From an uncultured Lachnospiraceae bacterium (GTDB lineage: Bacteria; Bacillota; Clostridia; Lachnospirales; Lachnospiraceae): a stretch of 64,000 bases of DNA. Position 1 is the first letter of the stretch, and each line of letters begins with the position of its first letter. Under the pieces are notes generated by a model. That model was not told the origin of the DNA and did no database searches. It saw only the letters and a program-made list of their open reading frames with translations. A program made the position numbers and the translations under genes. Of this stretch, positions 24,709 through 33,644 are shown piece after piece. The stretch is taken from contig CABUPO010000002.1 in NCBI GenBank assembly GCA_902493385.1, positions 62,001 to 126,000 on the forward strand, read 5' to 3'.

Positions 24709-26331
24709 ATGGCAAAAGAGATTAAATTTGGAGCAGAAGCCAGAACAGCATTAGAGGCAGGCGTTAATAAGCTTGCGGATACTGTAAGCGTTACGCTTGG
24801 ACCAAAAGGAAGAAACGTTGTACTTGATAAATCATATGGCGCGCCGCTTATTACAAACGACGGTGTTACAATTGCAAAAGAGATAGAGCTTGAAGACGGA
24901 TTTGAGAACATGGGGGCGCAGCTTGTAAAAGAGGTTGCTACTAAGACTAATGATGTTGCCGGAGACGGAACTACAACAGCTACAGTTTTAGCACAGGCAA
25001 TGATTAATGAGGGAATGAAGAACCTTGCCGCAGGAGCTAACCCGATTATTCTTAGAAAAGGAATGAAAAAGGCAACGGACTGTGCGGTAGAATCACTTAA
25101 AGGAATGAGTCAGGTTCTTTCAGGAAAAGAACAGATTGCAAAGGTAGCGGCTATTTCAGCAGGAGATGAATCTGTTGGCGAGATGGTAGCAGACGCTATG
25201 GAAAAGGTAAGTAATGACGGAGTTATTACTATTGAAGAAAGCAAAACAATGCTTACAGAGCTTGACCTTGTAGAAGGAATGCAGTTTGACAGAGGTTATG
25301 TATCCGCATATATGTGTACTGATATGGATAAGATGGAAGCTAACCTTGATGATCCGTACATTCTTATTACAGATAAGAAGATTAGCAATATTCAGGAGAT
25401 TCTTCCTCTTCTTGAGCAGATTGTACAATCAGGAGCCAAGCTTCTTATTATCGCAGAAGATGTTGAAGGCGAAGCGCTCAGCACGCTTGTTATCAATAAG
25501 TTAAGAGGTACATTCTCAGTTGTTGCAGTAAAAGCTCCTGGATATGGCGACAGAAGAAAGGATATGCTTCAGGATATCGCTATTCTTACAGGCGGAACTG
25601 TTATAACAGAAGAGCTTGGACTTGACCTCAAAGAGGCGTCGCTTGACCAGCTTGGACGCGCTAAGTCAGTAAAGGTTACAAAAGAGAATACAATAATTGT
25701 TGACGGACTTGGAGCAAAGGATGATATCGAGGCAAGAATATCAATGATTAAAAAGCAGATTGATGAAACAACATCTGATTTTGACAGAGAAAAGCTTCAG
25801 GAAAGACTTGCCAAGCTTGCAGGCGGAGTTGCAGTTATCCGTGTAGGCGCGGCTACTGAGACAGAGATGCAGGAAAAGAAGCTTCGTATGGAAGATGCGC
25901 TTAACGCTACGCGCGCTGCCGTAGAAGAAGGAATCATTGCAGGAGGCGGTTCTGCTTATATTCACGCTTCTAAGGAAGTAAGCGCACTTGCAGCGGGTCT
26001 TGAGGGAGATGAAAAGACAGGCGCTAACATTATACTTAAAGCGCTCGAAGCTCCTCTTTATAAGATAGCTCAGAATGCAGGTATGGAAGGTTCTGTTATC
26101 ATAAGCAAGGTAAAAGACGGAGTTGCGGGAACAGGTTATGACGCTCTTAATGACGCGTATGTCAACATGGTAGAAAGCGGCATACTCGATCCTGTAAAGG
26201 TAACAAGAAGCGCGCTTCAGAACGCAACAAGCGTAGCGTCAACACTCCTTACAACAGAGTCAGTAGTATCCACAATCAAAGAAGATACACCGGCTATGCC
26301 AGCAGGGAATCCAGGCATGGGAATGATGTAA
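24709..26331 (+). CDS. groEL: Chaperonin GroEL
   Basis: 540 residues. The ATG at 24709 follows CAGGAGG, so the longer frame from 24673 is not used. It starts MAKEIKFGAEAR and has the ATP-binding DGTTTATVLAQ block, the apical hinge GYGDRRK and EGIIAGGG, and ends in the GMGMM tail typical of group I chaperonins. It folds client proteins with GroES. It is translated from the CIRCE-controlled transcript and followed by a terminator. Confidence 0.98.
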   Translation: MAKEIKFGAEARTALEAGVNKLADTVSVTLGPKGRNVVLDKSYGAPLITNDGVTIAKEIELEDGFENMGAQLVKEVATKTNDVAGDGTTTATVLAQAMINEGMKNLAAGANPIILRKGMKKATDCAVESLKGMSQVLSGKEQIAKVAAISAGDESVGEMVADAMEKVSNDGVITIEESKTMLTELDLVEGMQFDRGYVSAYMCTDMDKMEANLDDPYILITDKKISNIQEILPLLEQIVQSGAKLLIIAEDVEGEALSTLVINKLRGTFSVVAVKAPGYGDRRKDMLQDIAILTGGTVITEELGLDLKEASLDQLGRAKSVKVTKENTIIVDGLGAKDDIEARISMIKKQIDETTSDFDREKLQERLAKLAGGVAVIRVGAATETEMQEKKLRMEDALNATRAAVEEGIIAGGGSAYIHASKEVSALAAGLEGDEKTGANIILKALEAPLYKIAQNAGMEGSVIISKVKDGVAGTGYDALNDAYVNMVESGILDPVKVTRSALQNATSVASTLLTTESVVSTIKEDTPAMPAGNPGMGMM

Positions 26332-26395
26332 TAACGTCAACCTGCAGTCAAACATAAGGCTGTGGTTTTTAAAATTAAATATACCAGATTTTATT

Positions 26396-26430
26396 ATAAG
26401 CCCTTAGCATAATGCTTTGGGCTTATTTTA
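26396..26430 (+). terminator. Terminator after groEL
   Basis: ATAAGCCC-TT-AGCAT pairs with ATGCT-TT-GGGCTTAT around a single A, followed by TTTTAT. The 334-bp gap from groEL to 26665 also holds the promoter, leader ORF and hairpin listed next. Confidence 0.75.
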
Positions 26431-26468
26431 TAATTGATTTATATAAAATGGAAAAATTAAAAATATAA

Positions 26469-26497
26469 TTGACAATATCGCTTAGATAATCTATAAT
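26469..26497 (+). promoter_or_regulatory. Strong promoter of the leader/ABC cassette
   Basis: Consensus TTGACA and TATAAT separated by exactly 17 bp, about 160 bp before the first full gene. Confidence 0.8.
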
Positions 26498-26531
26498 TAT
26501 ATAAAATATAAGGAGAGAGAGGGGTGGTAAT

Positions 26532-26573
26532 ATGAGTATCAGAAATGTTGAAAGCGTTCTTTTCATATGGTAG
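26532..26573 (+). CDS. Candidate 13-residue leader peptide
   Basis: An ATG behind an unusually purine-rich ribosome site (AAGGAGAG ... GGGGTGGT) encodes MSIRNVESVLFIW and stops at TAG. The last codons form the left arm of a perfect hairpin (26553-26564 with 26583-26594), and the stop codon is in its loop. A translating ribosome would therefore open or block the hairpin. This is the layout of a translation-sensing leader. Expression is not shown. Confidence 0.45.
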   Translation: MSIRNVESVLFIW

Positions 26574-26594
26574 TGGAATACCGAAAAGAACGCT
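26553..26594 (+). promoter_or_regulatory. 12-bp hairpin overlapping the leader ORF
   Basis: AGCGTTCTTTTC and GAAAAGAACGCT, perfect, with an 18-nt loop. No U-tract follows, so it is not a plain terminator. Confidence 0.6.
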
Positions 26595-26665
26595 GAGAAA
26601 TAACTATAATATTATTATATCTGACAACAGGCAAATTACAAGCTATTTTTGAAAGGATGATTGTT

Positions 26666-27076
26666 ATGAAGAAAAAATTTATGTCAATATTAGCAACGGT
26701 TTTTACTTTAAGTATACTTGTTGGCGTTAACGCTATGGCAAGTGATCGTACTGAAACGATTTATCTGCAAAAAAACCAGGTGTGGAATGTAAGAGCTTCG
26801 GTTACCCGTAGTGGTCAATATTCTGAAGTGTCGGCAAGATGTTATTCGGTATATCCGATCAGTGGAACAGATAATTTTAAAAAAATTCAGGTTATTGCGA
26901 GAGATACATTAGGTAAGAATATTACAAAATTATATACACTTAATGAAAGAGATTCAGAAGTTACATTTGTGAAAATAAACGAAGGTTCTTTAAACGTATC
27001 AAATGTTGTATTTGCATTCAGGGGCAATGATGCTGATCATCCAGCAAATGCACATGTGTATTATAATGGAAGATAA
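26666..27076 (+). CDS. Small secreted protein of the ABC cassette
   Basis: 136 residues from the ATG at 26666, with GAAAGGATG just upstream. It has a clear signal peptide (residues about 1-26, ending NAMA-SD). The mature part is about 110 residues and looks all-beta (YLQKNQVWNVRASVTRSGQY, SARCYSVYPISG, VVFAFRGND), ending HVYYNGR. I recall similar short secreted proteins in Lachnospiraceae but know no function. One cysteine and no catalytic motif are visible. It is the first full gene of a five-gene run with two ABC-2 permeases and an ATPase, 21 bp before the first permease. It could be an exported effector, a surface protein, or a sensor for the transporter. Confidence 0.7.
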   Translation: MKKKFMSILATVFTLSILVGVNAMASDRTETIYLQKNQVWNVRASVTRSGQYSEVSARCYSVYPISGTDNFKKIQVIARDTLGKNITKLYTLNERDSEVTFVKINEGSLNVSNVVFAFRGNDADHPANAHVYYNGR

Positions 27077-27097
27077 CTTCAAAGGAGAGTGGCTGAA

Positions 27098-27940
27098 ATG
27101 TGGAAATCAATTAAAGCCCAGCTTTACATATTATTCAGTAAAAAAAGCACCTGGGCCATATGGTTTTTGATGCTCGGGGCTATGGCTGTACACTTTATAG
27201 GCCATGTTATATATTATTATGGATATGATGCATCCTATATGTATAATCCTTTGAGACTTGTATATTTAGGCGGCAATAATTGCGGCTCTGTTGGGTTTCT
27301 GTTCATGCAGTATTATCCTCTGATTATTGTCCTGCCGGCTTCTTTTGCATATTTTGTTGATAAAAAGAGCCGTGCGATAGTATTCTTACAGGCAAGAACA
27401 GACAGAAAAAAATATTATATCAGCAGGAGTATATCCACATTTACGGCCACCTTTATTATATATGCACTGCCGTTGTATATGGAGCTTGCGCTTAATGTAT
27501 TGGCGTTTCCGGTTAGCCTTAACACCTCGATAGATTCAGATAATATCTCCATGCTTGAAGAGCTTTATACAGAACATGTGCAAAAATATCTGTTTTCTGA
27601 TTTGTGGATTAATAACAAGCTTGTGTATATGCTTGTGATGATTGCATTATTTGGAGTTGTCACGGGACTGTTAGCAGTTTTTGCCCAATGCGTATCTATG
27701 GTTTTTAGATTTAAGTTTGCAGTATTTATATTTTTGCCGGTATATATTCTGCTATTTGCTGTAGAAAAAATATTTGGAAGCATAGCTTCCATAGAGTGGT
27801 CTGCAAACTACTTTGATTATTTATATTTGGCCGATTTAAGTCCTGGCAGCTCGGCAGCCTATATTGTTTTTATGTCGGCATTAGCTGTAGTGAATATTTT
27901 GATGATAATATATATGGTACGGAAGGATGAGATAGTTTGA
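27098..27940 (+). CDS. ABC-2-type permease subunit 1
   Basis: 280 residues from the ATG at 27098, with AAAGGAG 10 nt upstream. About six membrane segments: the first follows a short basic N-terminus, and there is a long extracytoplasmic loop around NTSIDSDNISMLEELY. The layout fits ABC-2 exporters. It overlaps the next permease by TTGA (stop of this, start of next), indicating translational coupling. No substrate can be read from sequence. Confidence 0.75.
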   Translation: MWKSIKAQLYILFSKKSTWAIWFLMLGAMAVHFIGHVIYYYGYDASYMYNPLRLVYLGGNNCGSVGFLFMQYYPLIIVLPASFAYFVDKKSRAIVFLQARTDRKKYYISRSISTFTATFIIYALPLYMELALNVLAFPVSLNTSIDSDNISMLEELYTEHVQKYLFSDLWINNKLVYMLVMIALFGVVTGLLAVFAQCVSMVFRFKFAVFIFLPVYILLFAVEKIFGSIASIEWSANYFDYLYLADLSPGSSAAYIVFMSALAVVNILMIIYMVRKDEIV

Positions 27941-28674
27941 CGCTGTTTGACGTGGTTAACAGGCTTGGATTCTGTGATTTTTATATTGCCGAAACTTATA
28001 TGATAAATTTTGTTGTATATTATTTCCCTGTGCTTTTATTTCAGATTATTATGGGGACATATATATACAGACATTTTTGTACTGCCAGTGTATATTATTT
28101 CAGCAGGGTACAGTGCAGAATCAGATGGTATATAAAAGAAGCCGCGAAGCTGTATTTGATGGTGGCGGTATATCTGATTATTGTCGTAGCCGTTGCGGCT
28201 ATAATTGCAGCCTTAGGCGGAGGAATAAGCTTTACATATGATTCAATTATTCTTTTTGTATACTACATTATCATTCAATCCCTATGGCTGTATGCGTTCA
28301 CTCTTTTGTCCAACGTACTGTCGGTAAAATGTGGAAGCAGTAATGCTTTTGCATATACGCTGGGCTTTCAGGCGTTATGTATGTTATATTTTGCAGTGTT
28401 GCAAAATTACTTTGTTTTTGAAGGCGTGGATAATGTGAGAGGGAGAGTGGCGGCGCTTAAGCTTAATCCGATATCGCATATTGTTCTCCACTGGCACAGC
28501 AGCAAAATCAATTCTGTTAATGATAAATTAAATACATTTGCAATTGATTTTGATTTGAATGAATCAGTAATAGTATGCTTATGTATTGCCGCTGCGGTGT
28601 CTGTTGCCGGTGGATTTATAATCAAAAACCAGGAATTAATTGTGATTAACAGGGAATCAGGAGGTACTATATGA
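27937..28674 (+). CDS. ABC-2-type permease subunit 2
   Basis: 245 residues with a TTG start overlapping the previous stop. About six hydrophobic segments with few motifs (IVVAVAAIIAALGGG, SVAGGFIIK). It probably forms a heterodimeric membrane domain with the preceding subunit. The stop overlaps the ATPase start by ATGA. The substrate is unknown. Confidence 0.7.
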   Translation: MTLFDVVNRLGFCDFYIAETYMINFVVYYFPVLLFQIIMGTYIYRHFCTASVYYFSRVQCRIRWYIKEAAKLYLMVAVYLIIVVAVAAIIAALGGGISFTYDSIILFVYYIIIQSLWLYAFTLLSNVLSVKCGSSNAFAYTLGFQALCMLYFAVLQNYFVFEGVDNVRGRVAALKLNPISHIVLHWHSSKINSVNDKLNTFAIDFDLNESVIVCLCIAAAVSVAGGFIIKNQELIVINRESGGTI

Positions 28675-29318
28675 AGCTGGAAGCGGTAAATATTTCAAAG
28701 ACAATTAAAAATAATAAAATACTTTCGGAAGTGAGCCTGTCGCTTGACGGAGGCAGTATATATGGTTTTACCGGAAAGAACGGCTCAGGAAAGACAATGC
28801 TTTTCAGGGCACTGTCGGGACTGATGAAGATTGATTCGGGAATGGTAGTATATGACGGACAGGTTCTGCATAAGGATATAGAGGTTATTCCGCGCCTTGG
28901 CATAGTCCTTGAGAACGCCGGGCTGTATACGGAGTTTTCAGGCTTTAAAAATCTTAAAATGCTTGCAAATCTTAATAATCTTATTGGAGATAAGGAAATT
29001 ATCGAAGCCATTGACAGAGTGGGGCTTGACCCGTATGATAAGAGACCCGTAAGGAAATATTCGCTTGGAATGAAGCAGAGACTTGTAATAGCTCAGGCTG
29101 TAATGGAGAAGCCCGACGTTATTATGCTTGACGAGCCGACTAATTCCATTGACGAGAATGGGGTAGAGCTTGTTAGAGGCATAATTAACGAAGAAAAGAA
29201 TAGAGGGGCGCTTATACTGCTTGCAAGCCACAGCAGGGAAGATATAAGCATACTTGCGGATAAGGTTTTCCAGATAAAAAACGGAGTTATAAAAGATAAG
29301 CCGGAGGTGGAAGAATGA
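28671..29318 (+). CDS. ABC transporter ATP-binding protein
   Basis: 215 residues, short but complete: Walker A GKNGSGKT, Q-loop region GIVLENAG, signature YSLGMKQR (in place of LSGGQ), Walker B VIMLDEPT, and His in the ASHS switch. It powers the two ABC-2 permeases just upstream, to which it is joined by a 4-bp overlap. The downstream gene also overlaps its stop. Confidence 0.93.
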   Translation: MKLEAVNISKTIKNNKILSEVSLSLDGGSIYGFTGKNGSGKTMLFRALSGLMKIDSGMVVYDGQVLHKDIEVIPRLGIVLENAGLYTEFSGFKNLKMLANLNNLIGDKEIIEAIDRVGLDPYDKRPVRKYSLGMKQRLVIAQAVMEKPDVIMLDEPTNSIDENGVELVRGIINEEKNRGALILLASHSREDISILADKVFQIKNGVIKDKPEVEE

Positions 29319-29944
29319 AGAAGGGGATTACAGCTACGGCGGTCATAACCGTCATTCTTATAATTGCGGCATGCGTATGCAGGGCGTCTTTTACACATTA
29401 TGACAGTCTTACGCCTTTTAAGGTTGCGCTTTTGAACGATGATATGCTGGAAATGATTAGGAGTAGCGTGATAGGTGCGACAGGAAGAAGCAGGAATGTT
29501 GTTAAAGTAAAATGTACGTCAGAGGTTCAGCTTGCTGAGGGTGTTTCGATGCAGGGTGCGGAGGTTGTCCGCGTATTTAAGGGTAGTGATGTTAAAGAGG
29601 GTGACGAGATACTTATAATGCCTTACAGCTCATGTATATTTGAGGAATTTGGGAGCATCAATATGGGATTTGTCAACGCTATGATACAGGGGGATGAATA
29701 TCTTGCGTTTTTAGAGCCTCCAATTAAGGTGGTTGATAAAGATCTTACAGTATATAAGACTACGGAATCGCTTGCGTGTACAGTTTTTTCCTATAAGGAG
29801 CATGATAATGTCATACCTGGTATAAAAGAGAATGATATAGAATACAGCGTTGTAAAGGATAACGAGTTTTTTGTGAATTCAAAAGAGATGGATGATATGA
29901 TGAAGTCTTTAAAAGCTGAGATAATGCAGAAATATCAGGACTGA
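29315..29944 (+). CDS. Exported protein of the ABC cassette, unknown function
   Basis: 209 residues, overlapping the ATPase stop. An N-terminal hydrophobic segment (ITATAVITVILIIAACVC) is a signal anchor or signal peptide, and the C in AACVC could allow lipidation, though the lipobox is poor. The soluble part (about 30-209) includes GAEVVRVFKGSDVKEGDEILIMPYSS and GDEYLAFLEPP, which reads like a small beta domain. I do not recognise a family with a function. It closes the overlapping operon, so it probably acts with the transporter at the outer face of the membrane. Confidence 0.6.
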   Translation: MKKGITATAVITVILIIAACVCRASFTHYDSLTPFKVALLNDDMLEMIRSSVIGATGRSRNVVKVKCTSEVQLAEGVSMQGAEVVRVFKGSDVKEGDEILIMPYSSCIFEEFGSINMGFVNAMIQGDEYLAFLEPPIKVVDKDLTVYKTTESLACTVFSYKEHDNVIPGIKENDIEYSVVKDNEFFVNSKEMDDMMKSLKAEIMQKYQD

Positions 29945-30004
29945 CCACTTGACAATATGCATACGCAGATACTAAACTTATATCAAAACGATTGGAGATA
30001 TAAT

Positions 30005-30505
30005 ATGGAAAACATGTATGCAGAAGCCGCTGTAAAGCGGGCTAATACACCTAAGGCAATTATATTAAGGGCGCTTGTTATAGCAGCGGTATTATTTACT
30101 TTTTTCTTTGCTTCAATTACAGGCAGCAGGATATTGTTTGCGCTGGGGGCGGCGGCAGCATGCCTGATAGTATGGTTCTGGCCGCGATTTAATGTTGAAT
30201 GGGAATATATTTTCGTGGATGGCCAGATTGATTTTGATACGATATCGGGCGGAGAAAAACGTAAGACAAGACTTCGTATAGATTTTGACGAAGTAGAAGC
30301 AGTAGCTCCGCTTACATCACATGCGCTTGACGCATACAGGCATTATAAGGTCAGAGACTATTCTTCATTAAGAAAAAACGCCGATATATATGTTATAGTT
30401 GCTAAAATCGGGGAAGAAGGATTAAATCAGATATATTTTGAGCCAAATGAAAAGATGATATCCATGATGAAAACCAAATCGCCAAGAAAGGTTATGCTTT
30501 ATTAA
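30005..30505 (+). CDS. DUF6106-like small membrane protein
   Basis: 166 residues from the ATG at 30005 (GGAGA upstream). Two membrane helices (about 28-60) are followed by a cytoplasmic beta-rich domain (FNVEWEYIFVDGQIDFD, KRKTRLRIDFDEVEAVAP, KVRDYSS, IYFEPNEKMI, SPRKVML). It resembles the Lachnospiraceae family I know as DUF6106, of unknown role. A possible promoter (TTGACA at 29949) lies between it and the ABC cassette, but with a weak -10. It stands directly before guaB, which has its own promoter. Confidence 0.65.
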   Translation: MENMYAEAAVKRANTPKAIILRALVIAAVLFTFFFASITGSRILFALGAAAACLIVWFWPRFNVEWEYIFVDGQIDFDTISGGEKRKTRLRIDFDEVEAVAPLTSHALDAYRHYKVRDYSSLRKNADIYVIVAKIGEEGLNQIYFEPNEKMISMMKTKSPRKVMLY

Positions 30506-30544
30506 GATATAACGTAAAGGAGTAAAATTTTATAATGTATTTAC

Positions 30545-30573
30545 TTGACTATCATGTGAATTAGCCGTATACT
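30545..30573 (+). promoter_or_regulatory. Promoter of guaB
   Basis: TTGACT and TATACT separated by 17 bp, 37 bp before the ATG. The short leader leaves no room for a purine riboswitch. Confidence 0.7.
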
Positions 30574-30610
30574 TTTGAGAAATACTTTTTCACATTTAGG
30601 AGGAATAATA

Positions 30611-32062
30611 ATGGGCACAATTATTGGTGAGGGCATTACATTTGACGATGTGTTGTTGGTACCTGCTTATTCAGAGGTTACCCCTAACATGGTAGACTTA
30701 TCTACCTGGCTTACTAAGAAAATCAGACTTAATATTCCCATGATGAGCGCTGGAATGGATACAGTTACCGAGCATAGAATGGCGATTGCGATGGCAAGAC
30801 AGGGTGGAATCGGAGTTATACATAAAAATATGTCTATGGAACAGCAGGCGCAGGAGGTTGATCAGGTTAAGCGTTCGGAGAACGGGGTTATAACCGATCC
30901 GTTTTATCTTTCGCCTGATAATACACTCGAAGACGCTAATAATCTTATGGCAAAATTCAGAATATCAGGAGTGCCTATAACAGAAGGACGCAGGCTTGTT
31001 GGTATTATTACTAACAGAGATCTCAAGTTTGAAACTGACTACTCACGTAAAATTAAAGAAAAGATGACTTCGGAAGGGCTTATTACAGCAAAAGAAGGAA
31101 TTACTCTTGATGAGGCAAAGGCCATACTCTGCAATGCAAGAAAAGAGAAGCTTCCGATAGTTGATGAAGAAGGCAATCTGAAAGGTCTTATTACAATAAA
31201 AGATATTGAAAAGCAGATTAAATATCCGCTTTCAGCAAAGGATTCGCAGGGAAGACTATTGTGTGCTGCGGCAGTAGGTATTACTAATAATATCGCTGAC
31301 AGAGTAACGGAGCTGGTATCTGCAAAGGTCGATGCAATAGTCATTGATACTGCACATGGTCATTCTGCTAATGTGCTTAAGACTATCAGAATGATAAGAG
31401 ACAGGTTTACTGATGTTCAGATTATAGCAGGTAACGTTGCTACAGGCGCCGCTGCAAAAGCGCTTATTGAAGCGGGAGTTGATGCAGTTAAGGTAGGTAT
31501 CGGTCCTGGTTCAATATGTACAACACGTGTTGTTGCAGGTATTGGCGTTCCGCAGATTACGGCTATAATGGATTGTTATGATGTTGCAAAGGAATATGGC
31601 ATACCGATTATTGCTGACGGAGGAATCAAATATTCAGGAGATATGACAAAGGCTATCGCTGCCGGAGCAAATGTATGTATGATGGGAAGTATGTTTGCGG
31701 GCTGCGATGAAAGTCCGGGAAGCTTTGAGCTGTATCAGGGAAGAAAGTATAAGGTATACAGAGGAATGGGCTCAATAGCCGCTATGGAGAATGGAAGTAA
31801 GGACAGATACTTCCAGACAGAGGCAAAGAAGCTTGTTCCGGAAGGTGTAGAAGGACGTGTATCTTATAAAGGAACGGTAGAAGATACGGTATTTCAGTTA
31901 ATGGGCGGAATCCGCGCCGGAATGGGTTACTGCGGAACTCCTACTATTGAAGAGCTTAAGCAGAATGGCAGGTTCGTCAAGATATCCGCAGCATCACTTA
32001 AGGAAAGCCATCCGCACGATATACAGATAACCAAAGAAGCTCCTAATTACAGTGTGGAATAA
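30611..32062 (+). CDS. guaB: IMP dehydrogenase
   Basis: 483 residues from the ATG at 30611 after TAGGAGGA. It has GITFDDVLLVPAYSEV at the N-terminus, a CBS-domain insert (about 95-210: DANNLMAKFRISGVPI, LPIVDEEGNLKGLITIKDI), catalytic loop GPGSICTTR with Cys303, then the GMGS and active-site flap regions. It oxidises IMP to XMP with NAD+, the committed step to GMP. The amidase gene begins 5 bp after its stop. Confidence 0.97.
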   Translation: MGTIIGEGITFDDVLLVPAYSEVTPNMVDLSTWLTKKIRLNIPMMSAGMDTVTEHRMAIAMARQGGIGVIHKNMSMEQQAQEVDQVKRSENGVITDPFYLSPDNTLEDANNLMAKFRISGVPITEGRRLVGIITNRDLKFETDYSRKIKEKMTSEGLITAKEGITLDEAKAILCNARKEKLPIVDEEGNLKGLITIKDIEKQIKYPLSAKDSQGRLLCAAAVGITNNIADRVTELVSAKVDAIVIDTAHGHSANVLKTIRMIRDRFTDVQIIAGNVATGAAAKALIEAGVDAVKVGIGPGSICTTRVVAGIGVPQITAIMDCYDVAKEYGIPIIADGGIKYSGDMTKAIAAGANVCMMGSMFAGCDESPGSFELYQGRKYKVYRGMGSIAAMENGSKDRYFQTEAKKLVPEGVEGRVSYKGTVEDTVFQLMGGIRAGMGYCGTPTIEELKQNGRFVKISAASLKESHPHDIQITKEAPNYSVE

Positions 32063-32067
32063 TTATT

Positions 32068-32778
32068 ATGGCTAATGGATACTATTCGGAAAAGAACAGA
32101 AGAAGAATAATATACGAAAAGGCTAAAAGACGTAAGCAGGCGCTGAGGATAAAAAGAATATTTATTCTTAGCGTCTGTATGCTTTTCGCTATATTTATAC
32201 TTGCGTTTATAGTTAACAAGGTTATTAATAACAGCAGTGAAAAAGTTGCCAAAGTCGGACCGGTAAGCGTTCTGGAGGATTTTTTGGAGCCTAATATATA
32301 TTCAAGACCGCAGAAGCCTTTAAAGAAAGTAAAAGGAATAGTAATCCATTATACTGCTAATCCAGGCTCAGACGCTTTAGCTAACAGGAATTATTTTAAC
32401 AATCTTCCGAGTATGAATGAAAGCAGCGGGAATCCTGTGTATGCAAGCAGTCATTATATAATCGGGCTTGACGGAACTATAGTTCAGTGTATACCGTTAG
32501 ACGAGATAGCTTATGCGTCTAATGAAAGAAATAAAGACACGATATCAATTGAATGCTGTCATCCTGATGAAACCGGCAAATTTACCGATGCAACATATGA
32601 CTCGCTTATCAGGCTTACAGCCTGGCTCTGTGGACAGTATAATGTCAGCGGGGATAATATTATAAGACATTATGATGTTACAGGAAAAGAATGTCCGAGA
32701 TATTATGTTAAGCATAAGAAAAAATGGGATGAATTAAAAAATGACGTTATGAAATATATCAGCGAAAATGCACTTTAA
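32068..32778 (+). CDS. Membrane-anchored N-acetylmuramoyl-L-alanine amidase
   Basis: 236 residues. A basic N-terminus and one membrane helix (about 28-50) anchor it outside the cell. The Amidase_2 domain (about 88-230) has VIHYTA and RHYDVTGKECPRYY, which supply zinc-binding His residues, and SSHYIIGLDGTIVQ. The enzyme cuts the amide between N-acetylmuramic acid and the stem peptide. It is 5 bp after guaB with a weak ribosome site, so likely cotranscribed. A hairpin terminator overlaps the stop codon. Confidence 0.88.
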   Translation: MANGYYSEKNRRRIIYEKAKRRKQALRIKRIFILSVCMLFAIFILAFIVNKVINNSSEKVAKVGPVSVLEDFLEPNIYSRPQKPLKKVKGIVIHYTANPGSDALANRNYFNNLPSMNESSGNPVYASSHYIIGLDGTIVQCIPLDEIAYASNERNKDTISIECCHPDETGKFTDATYDSLIRLTAWLCGQYNVSGDNIIRHYDVTGKECPRYYVKHKKKWDELKNDVMKYISENAL

Positions 32779-32802
32779 TGAGAAAGGGCATTTTCGCTTT
32801 TA
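32761..32802. terminator. Terminator between the amidase and the DMT transporter gene
   Basis: AGCGAAAATGC pairs with GCATTTTCGCT, followed by TTTTATT on the plus strand. It overlaps both 3' coding ends. Confidence 0.75.
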
Positions 32803-33644
32803 TTAATATACCACCATTTAAAGACGGCGCTTCCGATAATAATTATATATCCTGTTATACTAAGATAATCAGGAATCTGGTCAAGGAAGATAAAGCCTAA
32901 AACCGCAGCGAACAGAACCTGTGAATAATCAAATACCGATATCTCCTTAGCGGGCGCTTTAGTATAAGCCCTGGTAATTGAAAGCTGTCCGCCGGCGGCG
33001 CATGCCCCGGCAAGTAAAAGCGCTGCAAACTGCGTTGATGTCATAGGTTTATAATTGAGAATTAAAAACGGAACAGTAACGAGGCATGAAAATACTGAGA
33101 AGAACATTACAATAACAGGTCCGCGTTCTCCTTTTATTCCAAGCTTTCTGACGTAGGTATATGCAAGCCCTGCGCCGAATCCTCCGGCAACTCCAATAAC
33201 AGCGTATATAAACTGCATATTAAATGACGGCTTTACAACGAATACCGCGCCTGTAAACGCAGCAAATATACTTATCCATTCAACCCTGCTGGCTTTTTCC
33301 TTCAGTATAAAATATGACATCAGGATTGCAAAAAACGGAGACAGCTTATTTAATATATTAGCATCGGATATATTCAGCCTGTCAATGGCATAAAAATTAC
33401 ATATAAGCCCTATAGTTCCGCATATGCTTCTCATAAGCAGGTCAGGAAGGCTTCCTTTTTTAATGCGGAAGCCGTAACTGCTTTTTGCAAGCATTATTAT
33501 AGAAACAACAGCGGCGACTGCATTTCTGAAAAAGGCCTTTTGCATAGTTGGCAAATCGCCTGATATCTGAACAAAAAATGTCATGAGCGAAAAGAAAAAG
33601 CCTGCCAATATTATATAAAGAATACCTTGTTTTTTGCTGCTCAT
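32775..33644 (-). CDS. DMT/EamA-family transporter
   Basis: 289 residues. The ATG at 33644 overlaps the dCMP deaminase stop as ATGA, which settles the start. Ten hydrophobic segments in two EamA repeats (NKLSPFFAILMSYFILKE in the first half, YSQVLFAAVLGFIFLDQIP in the second) match drug/metabolite exporters of the EamA type. Substrates are unknown. It is translationally coupled to the deaminase gene. Confidence 0.85.
   Translation of the reverse strand: MSSKKQGILYIILAGFFFSLMTFFVQISGDLPTMQKAFFRNAVAAVVSIIMLAKSSYGFRIKKGSLPDLLMRSICGTIGLICNFYAIDRLNISDANILNKLSPFFAILMSYFILKEKASRVEWISIFAAFTGAVFVVKPSFNMQFIYAVIGVAGGFGAGLAYTYVRKLGIKGERGPVIVMFFSVFSCLVTVPFLILNYKPMTSTQFAALLLAGACAAGGQLSITRAYTKAPAKEISVFDYSQVLFAAVLGFIFLDQIPDYLSITGYIIIIGSAVFKWWYINKSENALSH

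Noticed and set aside
29949..29978. Promoter before the small membrane protein gene at 30005
   Set aside because: TTGACA is perfect but the best -10 (TAAACT) is only 4 of 6, so not listed as a feature.
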